A stretch of 64,000 nt of DNA from Flavivirga aquimarina (lineage in GTDB: Bacteria > Bacteroidota > Bacteroidia > Flavobacteriales > Flavobacteriaceae): contig NZ_JAUOEK010000172.1 of the NCBI RefSeq assembly GCF_030540835.1, positions 1-64,000 of the forward strand. The letters are read 5' to 3'. Below, in pieces: positions 1 to 10,562 of this stretch. The number at the start of each line of letters is the position of its first letter. The stretch's first letter is position 1. The notes beneath the pieces are model-generated. The model ran no database searches and had not been told where the DNA came from. It saw only the letters and a list, made by a program, of their open reading frames with translations. Made by a program: the position numbers and the translations under genes.

Positions 1-143
1 TCATTCCCGTGAAAACGGGAATCTAAATACAGAATTTCGGTTTTTGACCTTTTTAGGTCAAAATGAAACCAGCGAAATACCTCTATGTCCCGATAGCTAT
101 CGGGACTGCCTCGAGGATAGTTGGTTTCAAGAAATTCTTTATT
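1..143. repeat. Dispersed palindromic repeat, copy 1
   Basis: This stretch recurs at 31761-31888. The first 87 bases differ at one position (58, T versus C), and both copies end at the same TTCTTTATT. Copy 1 has an 18-bp perfect palindrome, TCCCGATAGCTATCGGGA (88-105), where copy 2 has only GCT. It contains smaller palindromes (CCCGTGAAAACGGG near the start) and has no coding character; the short open frame at 63-260 begins inside it. It resembles the REP-like elements scattered through flavobacterial intergenic DNA. The copy may be cut by the window edge. Confidence 0.8.
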
Positions 144-671
144 TTAGTCGGTATTTTTTTTAATGTCATATTATATCTGACAGATTTTACTACAACCTTA
201 ATGCTTTACAGTGGTGTACACATCTTTGTTGAACAAGGTTTGGTGGCATTGTTGAAATAGAACATAATAGACCAACGGAAAAGCAAAAAAACGCTCAAAA
301 GTATATGCTATTGGAAATCTGTTAAAGACACGCTCTAAATTTTCTTTTTTGATTTTTCCACATCCCAACACTGCACTCTTTTATCCCAGTTTTAGTACAT
401 GTCTGCACTTTTTATTTTGCAGTTGGATTAAATGGTTTTAATTCTTAAAAAATTAATTATTCAGAATTCAGGTAAAACGCTGAAGGTTTAATGCTCTCTA
501 TTCGCAACAGATAATGAACATTGTGAGCCTAAAACCAATTTAATGAAATCCCAAAAAACACATGGTTCTTCCCTATTTAAGCTTTACTCAGCACTTTTTT
601 TTTGAGTGATGGTGGTTGTTTTAATTCTTTGTTGTGTGTAATAATATTTTTTAACAAAAAATACTTCAATT
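144..671. other. Intergenic region without a recognised gene
   Basis: About 530 AT-rich bases separate the repeat from the leucine-rich-repeat gene. I see no convincing reading frame, tRNA or clear terminator. The last 60 bases before 672 are T-rich (TTGTTTTAATTCTTTGTTGTG near 618-638) and probably contain the promoter of the downstream gene, although no perfect TAnnTTTG box is present. Confidence 0.5.
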
Positions 672-3323
672 ATGAAACAAAAAACCTTTTTTAGAGTATT
701 GTATTTCCTGATGTTGGTACAGGTATGTATAACCGCAGAAGCTCAAAACGGTGACGATCCCGTCAACATACCCGATGTCAATTTTAAAAATGCATTGTTG
801 AATTACAGTACTACGATAGATACAAATGATGATGACGAAATAAGTTATGCTGAAGCCGAAGCTTTTACAGGTACAATAAATGTAAATAATAAAGCTATTG
901 CAGACCTTACCGGTATTGAAGCTTTTGTTAACATTACAACTCTATATTGTTATGATAATGCTTTAACCAGCCTGGATGTATCCAATAACACGGCTTTAAC
1001 ATATCTATCTTGTCGTTCTAATGCTTTAACCAGTCTGGATGTATCCAATAACACGGCTTTAACATCTCTACATTGTTATTCTAATGCTTTAACCAGTCTG
1101 GATGTATCCAACAATACCGCTTTAACAAATCTACGTTGTTATTCTAATGCTTTAACCAGTCTGGATGTATCCAACAATACCGCTTTAACATCTCTATATT
1201 GTTATTCTAATGATTTAACCAGTCTGGATGTATCCAACAATACGGCTTTAACATATCTACGTTGTGGTTTAAATGCTTTACCCAGTCTGGATGTATCCAA
1301 CAATACCGCTTTAACATTTCTAAATTGTTATAGTAATAATTTAACCAGTCTGGATGTATCCAACAACACGGCTTTAACAAATCTACATTGTCAGAGTAAT
1401 GCTTTACCCAGTCTGGATGTATCCAACAATATGGCTTTAACAGATCTACATTGTTATTCTAATAATTTAATCAGTCTGGATATATCCAACAATACGGGTT
1501 TAGAATTTCTAAATTGTAGTTTTAATGCTTTAACCAGTCTGGATGTATCCAACAATACCGCTTTAACATTTCTAAATTGTAGTTCTAATGATTTAACACA
1601 CTTAAATGTTGCTAATGGTAATAATACAGATATTGATACAGATATCACAGGCTTTAGAGCCAGTGACAATCCCAATTTAACCTGTATACAGGTGGACGAT
1701 GTAGCCTACAGTACCACCAATTGGGCTGATATTGATTCCACTGCCAGTTTTAGTGAGGTACCATGCCCTGTTTATATATCCGATGTCAATTTTAAAGATG
1801 CCTTATTAGAGAATACGGCTATAAACACCGATAGTGATACTGATGAAATAAGTTATGCAGAAGCAGAAGCTTTTACAGGCACAATAGATATAAATAATAA
1901 AGACATTGAAGACCTTACCGGTATTGAAGCCTTTGTTAATCTATCAGGTTTAGATTGTAGTTATAATACTTTAAACAGTCTGGATGTATCCAATAACACC
2001 GCTTTAACAACTTTAGATTGTAGCAACAATAATTTAATACACTTAAATATGGCGAATGGTAATAATACGGCTATTACTAGTTTTATAGCCACTAATAACC
2101 CTAATTTAACCTGTATACAAGTAGACGATGTAGCTCATAGTACCGCCAACTGGACTGATGATATAGATAACACTGCCAGTTTTAGTGAGGAATCATGCCT
2201 TGTTAATATACCCGATACCTATTTTAAAGATGCCTTATTAGAGGATACGGCTATAAATACTAATATCGATACTGAAATAAGTTATGCCGAAGCCTTAGCT
2301 TTTACAGGTACAATGAATGTAAGTGATAAAGGCATAGCAGACCTTACCGGTATTGAAGCTTTTGTTAACATTACATCTCTACGTTGTAGTTCTAATAATT
2401 TAACCAACCTGGATGTATCCGATAACATGGTTTTAGAATCTCTATATTGTGATGATAATGCTTTAACCAGCCTGGATGTATCCAACAACACGGCTTTAGA
2501 ATCTCTAGGTTGTTATTCTAATGAATTAACCAGTCTGGATGTATCCAACAATACTGTTTTAAGAATTCTATATTGTGATACTAATGCTTTAACCAGTCTA
2601 GATGTATCCAACAATACGGATTTAGCAAATCTACGTTGTAATTCTAATGCTTTAACCAGTCTGGATGTGTCCAATAATACGGCTTTAACATATCTAGATT
2701 GTCGTTCTAATGCTTTAACCAGTCTGGATGTATCCAACAATACGGATTTAGAATCTCTATATTGTTATGCTAATGCTTTAACCAATCTGGATGTATCCAA
2801 CAATATGGCTTTAACATATCTATCTTGTTATGCTAATGCTTTAACCAGTCTGGATGTATCCAACAATATGGCTTTAACATATCTATATTGCCACTCTAAT
2901 GCTTTAACGCTCTTAAATGTTGCTAATGGTAATAATACTAACATAGCTAACACACACTTTAGAGCCGATGACAATCCCTATTTAACCTGTATACAAGTAG
3001 ACGATGCAGCCTACAGTACCACCAATTGGATCAATATGGATAACACTGCCAGTTTTAATACCAATTGTAGTACTCTATCTATTAATGATGAAGTATTTAG
3101 TAACTCCATAAGTGTAAATAACCCGGTAACTAGTGTATTAACTATTAATAGTCCTGCTGGTTTTGAGATAAAAGAAGCGACACTTTATACTATTTTAGGT
3201 AAACAAGTATTAAGTACTACCAATACAACAGTAAATACCAGTACATTACCCTCTGGACTGTATCTTTTAAAAATTGAAAATACTCAAGGATTAACAGCTA
3301 CTAAAAAAATTGTTAAGCAATGA
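672..3323 (+). CDS. Secreted leucine-rich-repeat protein with T9SS sorting domain
   Basis: This 883-residue exported protein has an N-terminal signal peptide (about residues 1-24, ending near AEAQ). It has three modules, each opening with a VNIPDxxFKxALL segment and an EISYAEA-AFTGT stretch (near residues 31, 370 and 512) followed by 21-residue leucine-rich repeats of the form LDVSNNTALTxLxCxxNALTS. I count about 10 repeats in module 1, 1 in module 2 and 8 in module 3, each with a cysteine at the LxC position. The last 75-80 residues (from about SINDEVFSN to KKIVKQ) form a type A T9SS sorting domain, so the protein is probably displayed on or released from the surface. Such repeats usually bind protein or glycan ligands; the ligand here is unknown. 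A hairpin terminator follows at 3373-3402. Confidence 0.88.
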   Translation: MKQKTFFRVLYFLMLVQVCITAEAQNGDDPVNIPDVNFKNALLNYSTTIDTNDDDEISYAEAEAFTGTINVNNKAIADLTGIEAFVNITTLYCYDNALTSLDVSNNTALTYLSCRSNALTSLDVSNNTALTSLHCYSNALTSLDVSNNTALTNLRCYSNALTSLDVSNNTALTSLYCYSNDLTSLDVSNNTALTYLRCGLNALPSLDVSNNTALTFLNCYSNNLTSLDVSNNTALTNLHCQSNALPSLDVSNNMALTDLHCYSNNLISLDISNNTGLEFLNCSFNALTSLDVSNNTALTFLNCSSNDLTHLNVANGNNTDIDTDITGFRASDNPNLTCIQVDDVAYSTTNWADIDSTASFSEVPCPVYISDVNFKDALLENTAINTDSDTDEISYAEAEAFTGTIDINNKDIEDLTGIEAFVNLSGLDCSYNTLNSLDVSNNTALTTLDCSNNNLIHLNMANGNNTAITSFIATNNPNLTCIQVDDVAHSTANWTDDIDNTASFSEESCLVNIPDTYFKDALLEDTAINTNIDTEISYAEALAFTGTMNVSDKGIADLTGIEAFVNITSLRCSSNNLTNLDVSDNMVLESLYCDDNALTSLDVSNNTALESLGCYSNELTSLDVSNNTVLRILYCDTNALTSLDVSNNTDLANLRCNSNALTSLDVSNNTALTYLDCRSNALTSLDVSNNTDLESLYCYANALTNLDVSNNMALTYLSCYANALTSLDVSNNMALTYLYCHSNALTLLNVANGNNTNIANTHFRADDNPYLTCIQVDDAAYSTTNWINMDNTASFNTNCSTLSINDEVFSNSISVNNPVTSVLTINSPAGFEIKEATLYTILGKQVLSTTNTTVNTSTLPSGLYLLKIENTQGLTATKKIVKQ
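958..1590 (+). repeat. 63-bp tandem coding repeats (LRR module 1)
   Basis: About ten consecutive 63-bp units encode LDVSNNTALTxLxCxxNALTS. Neighbouring units are nearly identical at DNA level (for example CCAGTCTGGATGTATCCAA recurs almost unchanged). A second block of about eight units lies at roughly 2395-2910. Near-identical tandem units are prone to slippage and recombination that would change repeat number in frame. Confidence 0.85.
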
Positions 3324-3372
3324 TACATTTAGGTTTTTATGTTTGTTTATAACAAAACATTGCTAGCTATAA

Positions 3373-3402
3373 AACTCAAACAGTCGCCATACTGTTTGGG
3401 TT
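3373..3402 (+). terminator. Rho-independent-type hairpin after the LRR gene
   Basis: The stem AACTCAAACAG pairs with CTGTTTGGGTT (one G-T wobble) around the loop TCGCCATA, about 50 bases after the LRR stop codon, and is followed by TATTTGTTC. It has only a weak U-tract. Confidence 0.5.
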
Positions 3403-3790
3403 ATTTGTTCTAAAAGTATCGACAAAAACCATAGTGTTAAAGTCCTTTTTGTGGATTATCAATTTATGCTTTTAAGACAACTTCTTTTTATGGTGCTTTT
3501 TAAAACTGACGTTTAAAAAACCGTATTTCTTCATGGTTATTTTATTTAAACCCAATCCAAACTAATTGGCAACAGGACACATCTTTATTATAATTTAGGA
3601 TGGAATCTATATTTATATAAGCCCATAAAAAGGGCATATGGTCATTTTTGTTGTCCCGATAACTATTAGGATGAGTGTCACAATTTGTTAACTGTTTAAC
3701 TATTTTTTTAATTTAGATTCAATTTAAAAGATTTCCACGCTTTTTCTATTGAAAAAGCTCGCAATGACGTTTTCATTAATTATTTTTGTC

Positions 3791-3810
3791 ATTCCTGCGT
3801 AGGCAGGAAT
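3791..3810. repeat. REP-like palindrome ATTCCTGC-GTAG-GCAGGAAT
   Basis: This is a perfect 8-bp stem with a GTAG loop. The same core recurs at 31919-31936 (same loop) and at 50834-50857 (loop GAAA), and a shorter relative occurs at 3843-3860. The flanks GTCATTCC and GGAATCCACT are those typical of flavobacterial dispersed palindromes. Confidence 0.75.
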
Positions 3811-3842
3811 CCACTTTAAAAAATTAAATAATCATTAAAAGA

Positions 3843-3860
3843 TACCTGTTTTCGCAGGTA
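3843..3860. repeat. Palindrome TACCTG-TTTTCG-CAGGTA just upstream of hisS
   Basis: A 6-bp stem with a TTTTCG loop ends six bases before the hisS ATG, so it lies in the expected ribosome-binding region. It looks like a variant of the CCTGCGAAAGCAGG family read in the opposite orientation. If transcribed it could affect hisS translation, but this is inference. Confidence 0.5.
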
Positions 3861-3866
3861 GTTAAT

Positions 3867-5237
3867 ATGGCTCAAAAACCAAGCATACCAAAAGGAACTA
3901 GAGATTTTAACCCAGAACAAGTAGCAAAGCGTCATTATATTTTTAATACTGTTCGAAGTGCTTTCGAAACATTTGGATTTCAACCTATTGAAACCCCTAG
4001 TTTTGAAAACTCAGGGACCTTAATGGGGAAATATGGCGAAGAAGGAGACCGTTTGATTTTTAAGATTTTGAATTCTGGGGATTATTTATCTAAAGCCAAT
4101 AGCGAGGCTTATGAGGCTAAAGATTCTAATAAGTTAACTTCAAGTATATCAGAAAAAGCACTTCGCTATGATTTAACAGTGCCTTTTGCACGTTATGTGG
4201 TACAACACCAAAATGACATAGAATTCCCTTTTAAACGTTACCAAATACAACCTGTATGGAGAGCAGATAGGCCTCAAAAAGGACGTTTTAGAGAGTTTTA
4301 TCAATGTGATGCCGATGTGGTTGGGAGTAAGTCACTTTGGCAAGAGGTTGAATTTATTCAGTTATACGATACTGTTTTTTCGGCGTTAAAGTTGGAAGGC
4401 GTTACTATAAAGATCAATAATCGTAAAATACTTTCTGGAATCGCTGAAGTTATCGGGGCTTCTGATAAGTTAATAGATTTTACGGTAGCACTCGATAAAT
4501 TGGATAAAATAGGCGAGGAGAAGGTAAAAGAAGAAATGCGAGGTAAAGGTATTTCGGAAACAGGTATTACAAAGCTACAACCTTTATTTACTTTGTCGGG
4601 TTCTTTTGAATCTCAAATAGATAGCTTAAAAAGTATTTTATCATCTTCAGAAGATGGAAAAAAAGGCATTGAAGAGCTATCCTTTATTAATAAAGCAATT
4701 TCAGAATTAGGATTATCAACAGCAACACTGCAACTGGATGTAACTCTTGCCCGTGGATTAAACTACTATACGGGAGCTATTTTTGAAGTATCGGCACCAG
4801 AAAATGTGCAGATGGGGTCTATTGGTGGCGGTGGTCGTTACGATGACTTAACCGGTATTTTTGGAATGAAAGATGTAAGTGGCGTGGGGATTAGCTTTGG
4901 TCTGGATAGAATTTATTTGGTTCTTGAAGAATTAGGTTTATTTCCGGAAACAGTGAATAAAAATATAGCCGTTCTTTTTATAAACTTTGGAGAGAAAGAA
5001 GCTTTGTTTAGTTTGAAAGCTATTAATGAATTGCGATTACAAGGCATAAATTCTGAATTGTACCCTGATGCTGCTAAAATGAAAAAACAAATGAACCATG
5101 CGAACAAACGCGCTATTCCATTTGTGGTTTTAATAGGTGATGAGGAAGTAAATTCAAACACATATACTCTAAAAAATATGGTTTCTGGAGAACAGCATAA
5201 AGTGTCTTTGGATGCATTAATTACTCTTGTAAAATAA
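3867..5237 (+). CDS. hisS: Histidyl-tRNA synthetase
   Basis: This 456-residue class II aminoacyl-tRNA synthetase charges tRNA-His in the cytoplasm. The N-terminus reads [10 protein letters not shown]. Motif 2 appears as the [23 protein letters not shown] segment (about residues 126-148), the HisRS signature as [13 protein letters not shown] (about 298-310), and motif 3 as [13 protein letters not shown] (about 339-351). A C-terminal anticodon-binding domain follows from about residue 368. The length fits the longer eukaryote-like HisRS type common in Bacteroidota. It stands alone, and a hairpin at 5241-5264 follows its stop. This is a housekeeping gene between secreted-protein genes. Confidence 0.97.
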   Translation: MAQKPSIPKGTRDFNPEQVAKRHYIFNTVRSAFETFGFQPIETPSFENSGTLMGKYGEEGDRLIFKILNSGDYLSKANSEAYEAKDSNKLTSSISEKALRYDLTVPFARYVVQHQNDIEFPFKRYQIQPVWRADRPQKGRFREFYQCDADVVGSKSLWQEVEFIQLYDTVFSALKLEGVTIKINNRKILSGIAEVIGASDKLIDFTVALDKLDKIGEEKVKEEMRGKGISETGITKLQPLFTLSGSFESQIDSLKSILSSSEDGKKGIEELSFINKAISELGLSTATLQLDVTLARGLNYYTGAIFEVSAPENVQMGSIGGGGRYDDLTGIFGMKDVSGVGISFGLDRIYLVLEELGLFPETVNKNIAVLFINFGEKEALFSLKAINELRLQGINSELYPDAAKMKKQMNHANKRAIPFVVLIGDEEVNSNTYTLKNMVSGEQHKVSLDALITLVK

Positions 5238-5240
5238 AAA

Positions 5241-5264
5241 GGTCCTAAAAATTAATTTAGGACC
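5241..5264 (-). terminator. Hairpin between the convergent genes hisS and the LamG protein
   Basis: GGTCCTAAA and TTTAGGACC form a 9-bp stem around a 6-base loop. Read on the minus strand the stem is followed by TTTTTATTTT, so it best serves the minus-strand gene at 5334-10232. On the plus strand it lies just after the hisS stop and could act in both directions. Confidence 0.65.
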
Positions 5265-5333
5265 CAAAGTATAGTTGAGTATAAAGTAGATTTGTATTTT
5301 AAGTGACTAACTCAAATAATTAACTCAACTCAA

Positions 5334-8300
5334 CTACTTGATCAATATTTTTTTGGAAATCACCCCATATTCGGTTTTTATTCTCAAGATGTAATTTCCT
5401 GTTTTGATTTGACTGGCATTATATTCCAAGTGTTTTTCATTAGAATTTGTTTGAAATTTAAATAGCGATTGTCCAAGTATATTAAACATTTCGACAGACT
5501 TTATTAATTTAGAAACAGGATTATTGATAATGATGCTGTTTTTTTCATTAGAAAAATAAACTTCTATCGGACTATCATTAATATCGTTGACATCTAAAGT
5601 TTTTTGAGCTTTAGAGAATGTAATTTCAAAGCGGTTTAAATATTCACCTGCAGTTAAGTAGGTGTCATAATTGCCTTGCTTTAAGTTTTTATAGATATCT
5701 AATTCCTTATCATGCACATACAATTCTAAATTATCGGGTGTGTTTTCTAATGCATCAATTGTAATGCTATTAAACCCATCCTTGTTGGTATGAATACCTA
5801 TTGGAATAACAGTTTGCTCATTAATGACGTTAATGCCTTGAATGGTAAATTTTTCATTATTAATTAGCCAGTACATATCGTCAACTTGGGTATCTATATT
5901 TTTTGAATCGTAACCCCAATCGTAATTAGCAGAGGCATTTTCATCAACAGTGACTAATAATTGTCTGTGGATTTCATTTACAGAGTTAAAACCAATTCTT
6001 AGCTTCATTCTGGTATCTCCCGTATTGGATTCATTACTAGAATTTGTTTTACTCTTTTTAGTATTAGACGATTTTACAAATAGTGAATTACTGCCATCTT
6101 CTGTTTGAAAAACACGTTGCCCGTTATTAAATTTAATAGTACCACCGGCTTCGGCAGCAACAAAGAATCCTTGAGCAACAGGAATATATCTGGCGGGTGT
6201 TTTGGTAGGAGTACCTCCGGTAGCTACATCTGGATGGTTGGTGCCTTTAGATGCTGCGGGGACACCTCCTGACAGCGAGTAGGTTGCATATCCTCCTTGA
6301 TATTCGTTTAGAATATGAGAACCACCTCCCCAATGCTCCCAGAAATATAATGTACCTGTTGTAGAGCCTGTACCGTTTATGGTATCACCATTATCTAATA
6401 TAAATTGAACCGCATCTATTGCAGATGGGTATGGATTACCAATTAAATATTCATTTCCTGTACTTATGGTAAGGTTTATATCTCCATTATTCGGTTTCCC
6501 TTTTAACACATAGTTTTGTGGTATACTGATACTACCAGTTCCCGGGCCTTTCATAGTAAAGCCTTCACCTACAAGTAGCGATCCGGTACTGCGCACATGT
6601 TGCCATTTGGAATATTCTCCTAACTGATTGCTAAACTTCCAAATCCAATAATCTGCAATTCCCACAGGAGAGGCTGTGCCATCATATCCAGAGGTTAAGA
6701 AAGTGACATTAGTAAATATATTTGGTAATTTATAGCTGTTGTTATTTGTAGAATTATTTGATAATCCTACGGGAGATGACCAATAATTATATGTATAAGT
6801 ATCTGCAGTTCCCTGTTGGTCTTTTTCAAGTGTACCTGAACTAGTAGCATCAAGCATACTATCATAAGTTTGTACTAATTGAGAGTCACCTTCTAAATCT
6901 ATATCACCATCTAATTTTAAATACCAGTCGTTGTATAACCCAGAATCTCCATTCACTTCTAATTCGCTTCCGCTATCTAGAATTAAGCCAATGGTAGATA
7001 GGTCTGTACTGATTTGCAAATCTCCTTTAATTTGAACTATGGCACAATCTGGTGTTGTACTACTAATATCCCATAGATTACCTTGCGCCCAATTGTTTGG
7101 GTCGCTCCAATTGCCGGTACATGACATTGTCGTAACGTAGGGTAGTGGTGCTGTTTGTTCGTCAATTATTTTAGTGTTATAAATTCTGGCTCCAGAGCCA
7201 ACATCTATTGAGGCAGTTGTTAAATCGTCAATAACATTATCTTTATACGTGTCTAGCCTGTAATAACGCTGTAACGAAGACCAATTTAATGGTGTTATAT
7301 TTGAAGTATCAACAAAATCTGTTATATCTAATGGTATAATAGTTCCTCTGGCTATACCTGCGTTGTTTTCAATTTCTTGGTGTACCATTTTTTTAAGTTC
7401 GTTTTCGGTTAAAGCCTTATCGAAAACTCTTACTTCATCTATATATCCGTGGAAATAACTATTGTCTGTGTCTGGTTGTCTGCCTATAGTAAAGCTGGAA
7501 CTATCTGAGTCTAATGCACCCGTAATAGAGACGCTTTTACTAAGAGAACCATTAATATAAAGATTAAAAATACTATTTGAATCGCTGTAAGTTGCTGCAA
7601 CATGTACCCATTGGTTTGTATTTAAAGCTACATCATTTGTTATAGCGTTACCATCTGCAAAGGCTGTAATGCTTTTATCGGTATTGAGGCGAATATAAAA
7701 TTCGTCTTGCCCTACAATAACTTGTGCTCCTGTAGCAGTAGGATCAATTTTAATCCATGCCATTATAGAAGCTTCTCCCCAACCATCTATTACCGAGCTT
7801 TCGGCAGCATAGTCATTACGACCATCAAAATATAGTTGTAGTTTTTGATCTAAATCTCTTGGAGAGCCAAATACGGTGTCATCCGTATCAAATAAATCAA
7901 CAATACCATCACCTTCAGCATCATTTGTATCATCAATTAAGCCATCATTATTTCCATCTAAACTTGCATATAAAGTATGTGAAATATCATAAGTTGATCC
8001 ATCTGAAGTAAGATCAATATAGTCGGGCGTATTGTCATTATCAGTATCGGCTACATAATACTCCCAACCAGATCCGGTAGATCCTTGATTTGAATTACCA
8101 TAGGCCGTAGCAAATGTAATACCATTAAAGAAATCATATGCGTCTAAAATACCATCAGGAAAATACTCTAAAGTACCATCAGAATTAATATCGGTTTCTC
8201 TAACTGCGTCTGTATCTGTTCCGTCACCTACGCCATCCCCGGTAACATCGCCATCACCGTTTTGATAGGTGGCACTACCAGAATTACTGGCTCCAGATTC

Positions 8301-10232
8301 ATCTACATCAAAAATAGAATCATTATCGGAGTCTAAGTCTAAGTAATTAGGAATGCCATCCAGATCTGAATCTAGAGTACTATTCCCTTCACTTAAATCG
8401 TGCATTCCATTGTTGTTAGAATCTACCCAACTTCCACTATTGGTTAGTGTGGCATTTCCATCACTATAATTTCCTAAACCAGCTTCTACAACATCTGGAA
8501 TACCATCATTGTCTGAATCTAAATCAAAGATATCTGCAACGCCATCACCATCGGTGTCGCACAATGTTTGTGATATTACAATATCGTCTATAGCTAAATC
8601 ATTACCAGCACCTCCAATTTCGTTGTTAATAAAGTAAACATAAAACTCACTTACATTAAAAGTTAAGTTAGCCGTAAACTGATGCCAGCTTCCAGCAGGA
8701 TCTCCATTAATTGAAGGAGGAATATCTCCTGTGGTTATTGAGGTTAAAAGATTATTGTTTACATCTCTAAATTCTACTAATATGTCTGGCCTTAGCCTAG
8801 TTGCTATGCCTGGTGCTGTTGTTGTGTCTAAATTTAATACCCAAAAACTGTAAGTAATAGGTATGTTTGGTAACGATCCTATAATAGTTGCTGTATAAAA
8901 AATTCCGGGATCGTAAGAGGCATTAAACATGGCCATTCTTCCATTAGTGTCTCCAGAAGTATGATCTTCGCCAGTATACCAATAATTATCTGCCCAACTT
9001 GCTACTTCTGCATTAGGGGTATCGTCTATTCCATCACCATCACCAGCTTTATAATATACAACGTATTCACCATCACTTAAATCATCATTACCTAAACTCG
9101 GGCATGCAGTTGTACTACTACCATTAGTTCCGTCTTCATAACAATAAGTGGTTGTAGCATCGTAAGTTGTATTAATTGTAGTTCTGTTACCCTCTCCAAA
9201 CGTTTCATTTAAAAATTTATAATTTGTTGTTCTGGATATTGAAGATCCACTACAAGACAGTTCTTCTTCCGAATCAAGTATACCATCATTATCATCATCA
9301 ATATCTATATTATCAAGTATGCCGTCCCCGTCACTATCGAAAAAATTCTGTTCAGAACGTGCATCTATATCAAATTGATATGAAGCTTCGTCAGAATCAT
9401 TATTAGTAATAGTTACAGTACAAGTTTTTGTTCCTAAAGTGGGCGGGTTAAATTGAATTGTAAATGTAGTAGTACCGGTAGACGGTAGTACAGGAGATGA
9501 ATAAAAGGGTGCTATAATTGAAAAATCTGTAGTGTTAGATAGCGCAATATTTGAAATAGTTAGATTGCTGCCTCCTTTATTGTAAATGGTATAGGTTCTT
9601 GTTACTACAGTACCAGCATTTGAAGTGCCATAAGAGGTATGATCTGAATTTGTTGGGGTTACATCGCCATTTGAGATGGATAGGCTATTACCTGTAATAT
9701 CTATTTCGGGCTCAGAAACTTTTATTAAAACATCGTCAAAATAACTATACTCACCATTGGCATTTGCAGTACTACTGAATCTGAATTGAGCATTAGAAAC
9801 AAGTCCGCTACTTATAGTTTGATAAAAAGTATAGATATAGTTGTTTGAATCAAAGTCTGTTCCTAATACATAGGTTTTAATTGTAGACCAGCTCGACCCG
9901 TTAAAATACTGTAAAGAGAAACCTTCACCTGTATCGATACCACGGCCTATAAATGAAAATGAAAAATCTATAGAGCTATATGCAGAAAGATTTAAAGTAG
10001 GAGAAGTTGTATAGTTTTGAGATGTGTCGTTGTCTTTTGAGTAAATAGATCGAGACCCATTACTAGCATATATAGCACTAGTATTTAAGCCTGAGTCTAA
10101 GCCACCATCAGTCCAACCTTGTAAACCGCTTTCAAAATCATACGAAGCAATAGTTTGCGATATCGCATTAAAAGAGATGTGTAAACTAAACACAAGTATC
10201 ATTAACGAATATCTACGGGCAATATCTTTCAT
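5334..10232 (-). CDS. Giant secreted LamG-domain protein with T9SS sorting domain
   Basis: This exported protein has 1632 residues and a signal peptide (about 1-25, ending NAISQ). In order there are: a MAM-like segment (about 27-175), an Ig-like choice-of-anchor D module (about 176-290, starting EPEIDITG), thrombospondin-type-3-like acidic repeats (DSDGDGILDNIDIDDDNDG near 300, more at about 555-790), a LamG/concanavalin-like domain (about 797-950, ending in a DEVRVFDKALTENEL motif), a long region containing IGNPYPSAID, and a C-terminal T9SS type A sorting domain (about 1558-1632). The acidic repeats suggest calcium binding. The region from the LamG domain to the C-terminus is clearly paralogous to the protein at 15549-20738. 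It is probably a surface adhesin or polysaccharide-binding protein; no catalytic domain was recognised. Confidence 0.9.
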   Translation of the reverse strand: MKDIARRYSLMILVFSLHISFNAISQTIASYDFESGLQGWTDGGLDSGLNTSAIYASNGSRSIYSKDNDTSQNYTTSPTLNLSAYSSIDFSFSFIGRGIDTGEGFSLQYFNGSSWSTIKTYVLGTDFDSNNYIYTFYQTISSGLVSNAQFRFSSTANANGEYSYFDDVLIKVSEPEIDITGNSLSISNGDVTPTNSDHTSYGTSNAGTVVTRTYTIYNKGGSNLTISNIALSNTTDFSIIAPFYSSPVLPSTGTTTFTIQFNPPTLGTKTCTVTITNNDSDEASYQFDIDARSEQNFFDSDGDGILDNIDIDDDNDGILDSEEELSCSGSSISRTTNYKFLNETFGEGNRTTINTTYDATTTYCYEDGTNGSSTTACPSLGNDDLSDGEYVVYYKAGDGDGIDDTPNAEVASWADNYWYTGEDHTSGDTNGRMAMFNASYDPGIFYTATIIGSLPNIPITYSFWVLNLDTTTAPGIATRLRPDILVEFRDVNNNLLTSITTGDIPPSINGDPAGSWHQFTANLTFNVSEFYVYFINNEIGGAGNDLAIDDIVISQTLCDTDGDGVADIFDLDSDNDGIPDVVEAGLGNYSDGNATLTNSGSWVDSNNNGMHDLSEGNSTLDSDLDGIPNYLDLDSDNDSIFDVDESGASNSGSATYQNGDGDVTGDGVGDGTDTDAVRETDINSDGTLEYFPDGILDAYDFFNGITFATAYGNSNQGSTGSGWEYYVADTDNDNTPDYIDLTSDGSTYDISHTLYASLDGNNDGLIDDTNDAEGDGIVDLFDTDDTVFGSPRDLDQKLQLYFDGRNDYAAESSVIDGWGEASIMAWIKIDPTATGAQVIVGQDEFYIRLNTDKSITAFADGNAITNDVALNTNQWVHVAATYSDSNSIFNLYINGSLSKSVSITGALDSDSSSFTIGRQPDTDNSYFHGYIDEVRVFDKALTENELKKMVHQEIENNAGIARGTIIPLDITDFVDTSNITPLNWSSLQRYYRLDTYKDNVIDDLTTASIDVGSGARIYNTKIIDEQTAPLPYVTTMSCTGNWSDPNNWAQGNLWDISSTTPDCAIVQIKGDLQISTDLSTIGLILDSGSELEVNGDSGLYNDWYLKLDGDIDLEGDSQLVQTYDSMLDATSSGTLEKDQQGTADTYTYNYWSSPVGLSNNSTNNNSYKLPNIFTNVTFLTSGYDGTASPVGIADYWIWKFSNQLGEYSKWQHVRSTGSLLVGEGFTMKGPGTGSISIPQNYVLKGKPNNGDINLTISTGNEYLIGNPYPSAIDAVQFILDNGDTINGTGSTTGTLYFWEHWGGGSHILNEYQGGYATYSLSGGVPAASKGTNHPDVATGGTPTKTPARYIPVAQGFFVAAEAGGTIKFNNGQRVFQTEDGSNSLFVKSSNTKKSKTNSSNESNTGDTRMKLRIGFNSVNEIHRQLLVTVDENASANYDWGYDSKNIDTQVDDMYWLINNEKFTIQGINVINEQTVIPIGIHTNKDGFNSITIDALENTPDNLELYVHDKELDIYKNLKQGNYDTYLTAGEYLNRFEITFSKAQKTLDVNDINDSPIEVYFSNEKNSIIINNPVSKLIKSVEMFNILGQSLFKFQTNSNEKHLEYNASQIKTGNYILRIKTEYGVISKKILIK

Positions 10233-10298
10233 AAGTAGGTTATTTAGTTTGGGGCTAAATAGTTATTTTTTTAATGTTTTGGTAAACGAATTACCTTG

Positions 10299-10306
10299 CA
10301 AATATA
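10299..10306 (-). promoter_or_regulatory. Candidate -7 box (TATATTTG) for the giant LamG gene
   Basis: On the minus strand this reads TATATTTG, a perfect match to the Bacteroidota -7 consensus TAnnTTTG, 67 bases before the gene start. No good TTG at the -33 spacing was found, so the call rests on the -7 box only. Confidence 0.4.
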
Positions 10307-10562
10307 CATTTTTATTTTAAAAAATACGACGAAGTGTTTAAAAATGTCGACGAAATAACTTTTTGAATAAAAAAGCACTAAATTTTTTTAAAAAATTTGG
10401 ATGGAGAGTTCATTTAAATTTAAGCTTCACAATTTACTTTTTCATCCTGTTAATACTAGTTGTAAAAACTAATTGAATATAAAATAATGCTGTTACTAAG
10501 GTATTAGGTTAAAACTCTGGTTAGATCTCAAAAAAGTTAAACAATAAAGCTTATTTTTTTTG

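Larger units (their letters stand above)
3324..3866. other. Intergenic region with terminator and REP-like palindromes
   Basis: These 543 bases carry the terminator of the LRR gene (3373-3402), a degraded relative of the 88-105 palindrome near 3655 (TCCCGATAACTATTAGGA), and two small palindromes close to hisS (3791-3810 and 3843-3860). No reading frame of coding quality was seen. Confidence 0.6.

Noticed and set aside
63-260. Open frame of 65 codons near the left end
   Set aside because: It begins inside the dispersed repeat and the matching repeat copy at 31761 has no such gene; there is no family resemblance or credible upstream signal.
958-1590. CRISPR-like regular repetition
   Set aside because: The 63-bp periodicity is in-frame coding sequence for leucine-rich repeats, without unique spacers or cas genes.
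2282-2740. Minus-strand frames with a repeated LLDTSRLVKALELQ peptide
   Set aside because: They are antisense shadows of the 63-bp LRR repeats; the plus-strand protein has a signal peptide and a T9SS tail.
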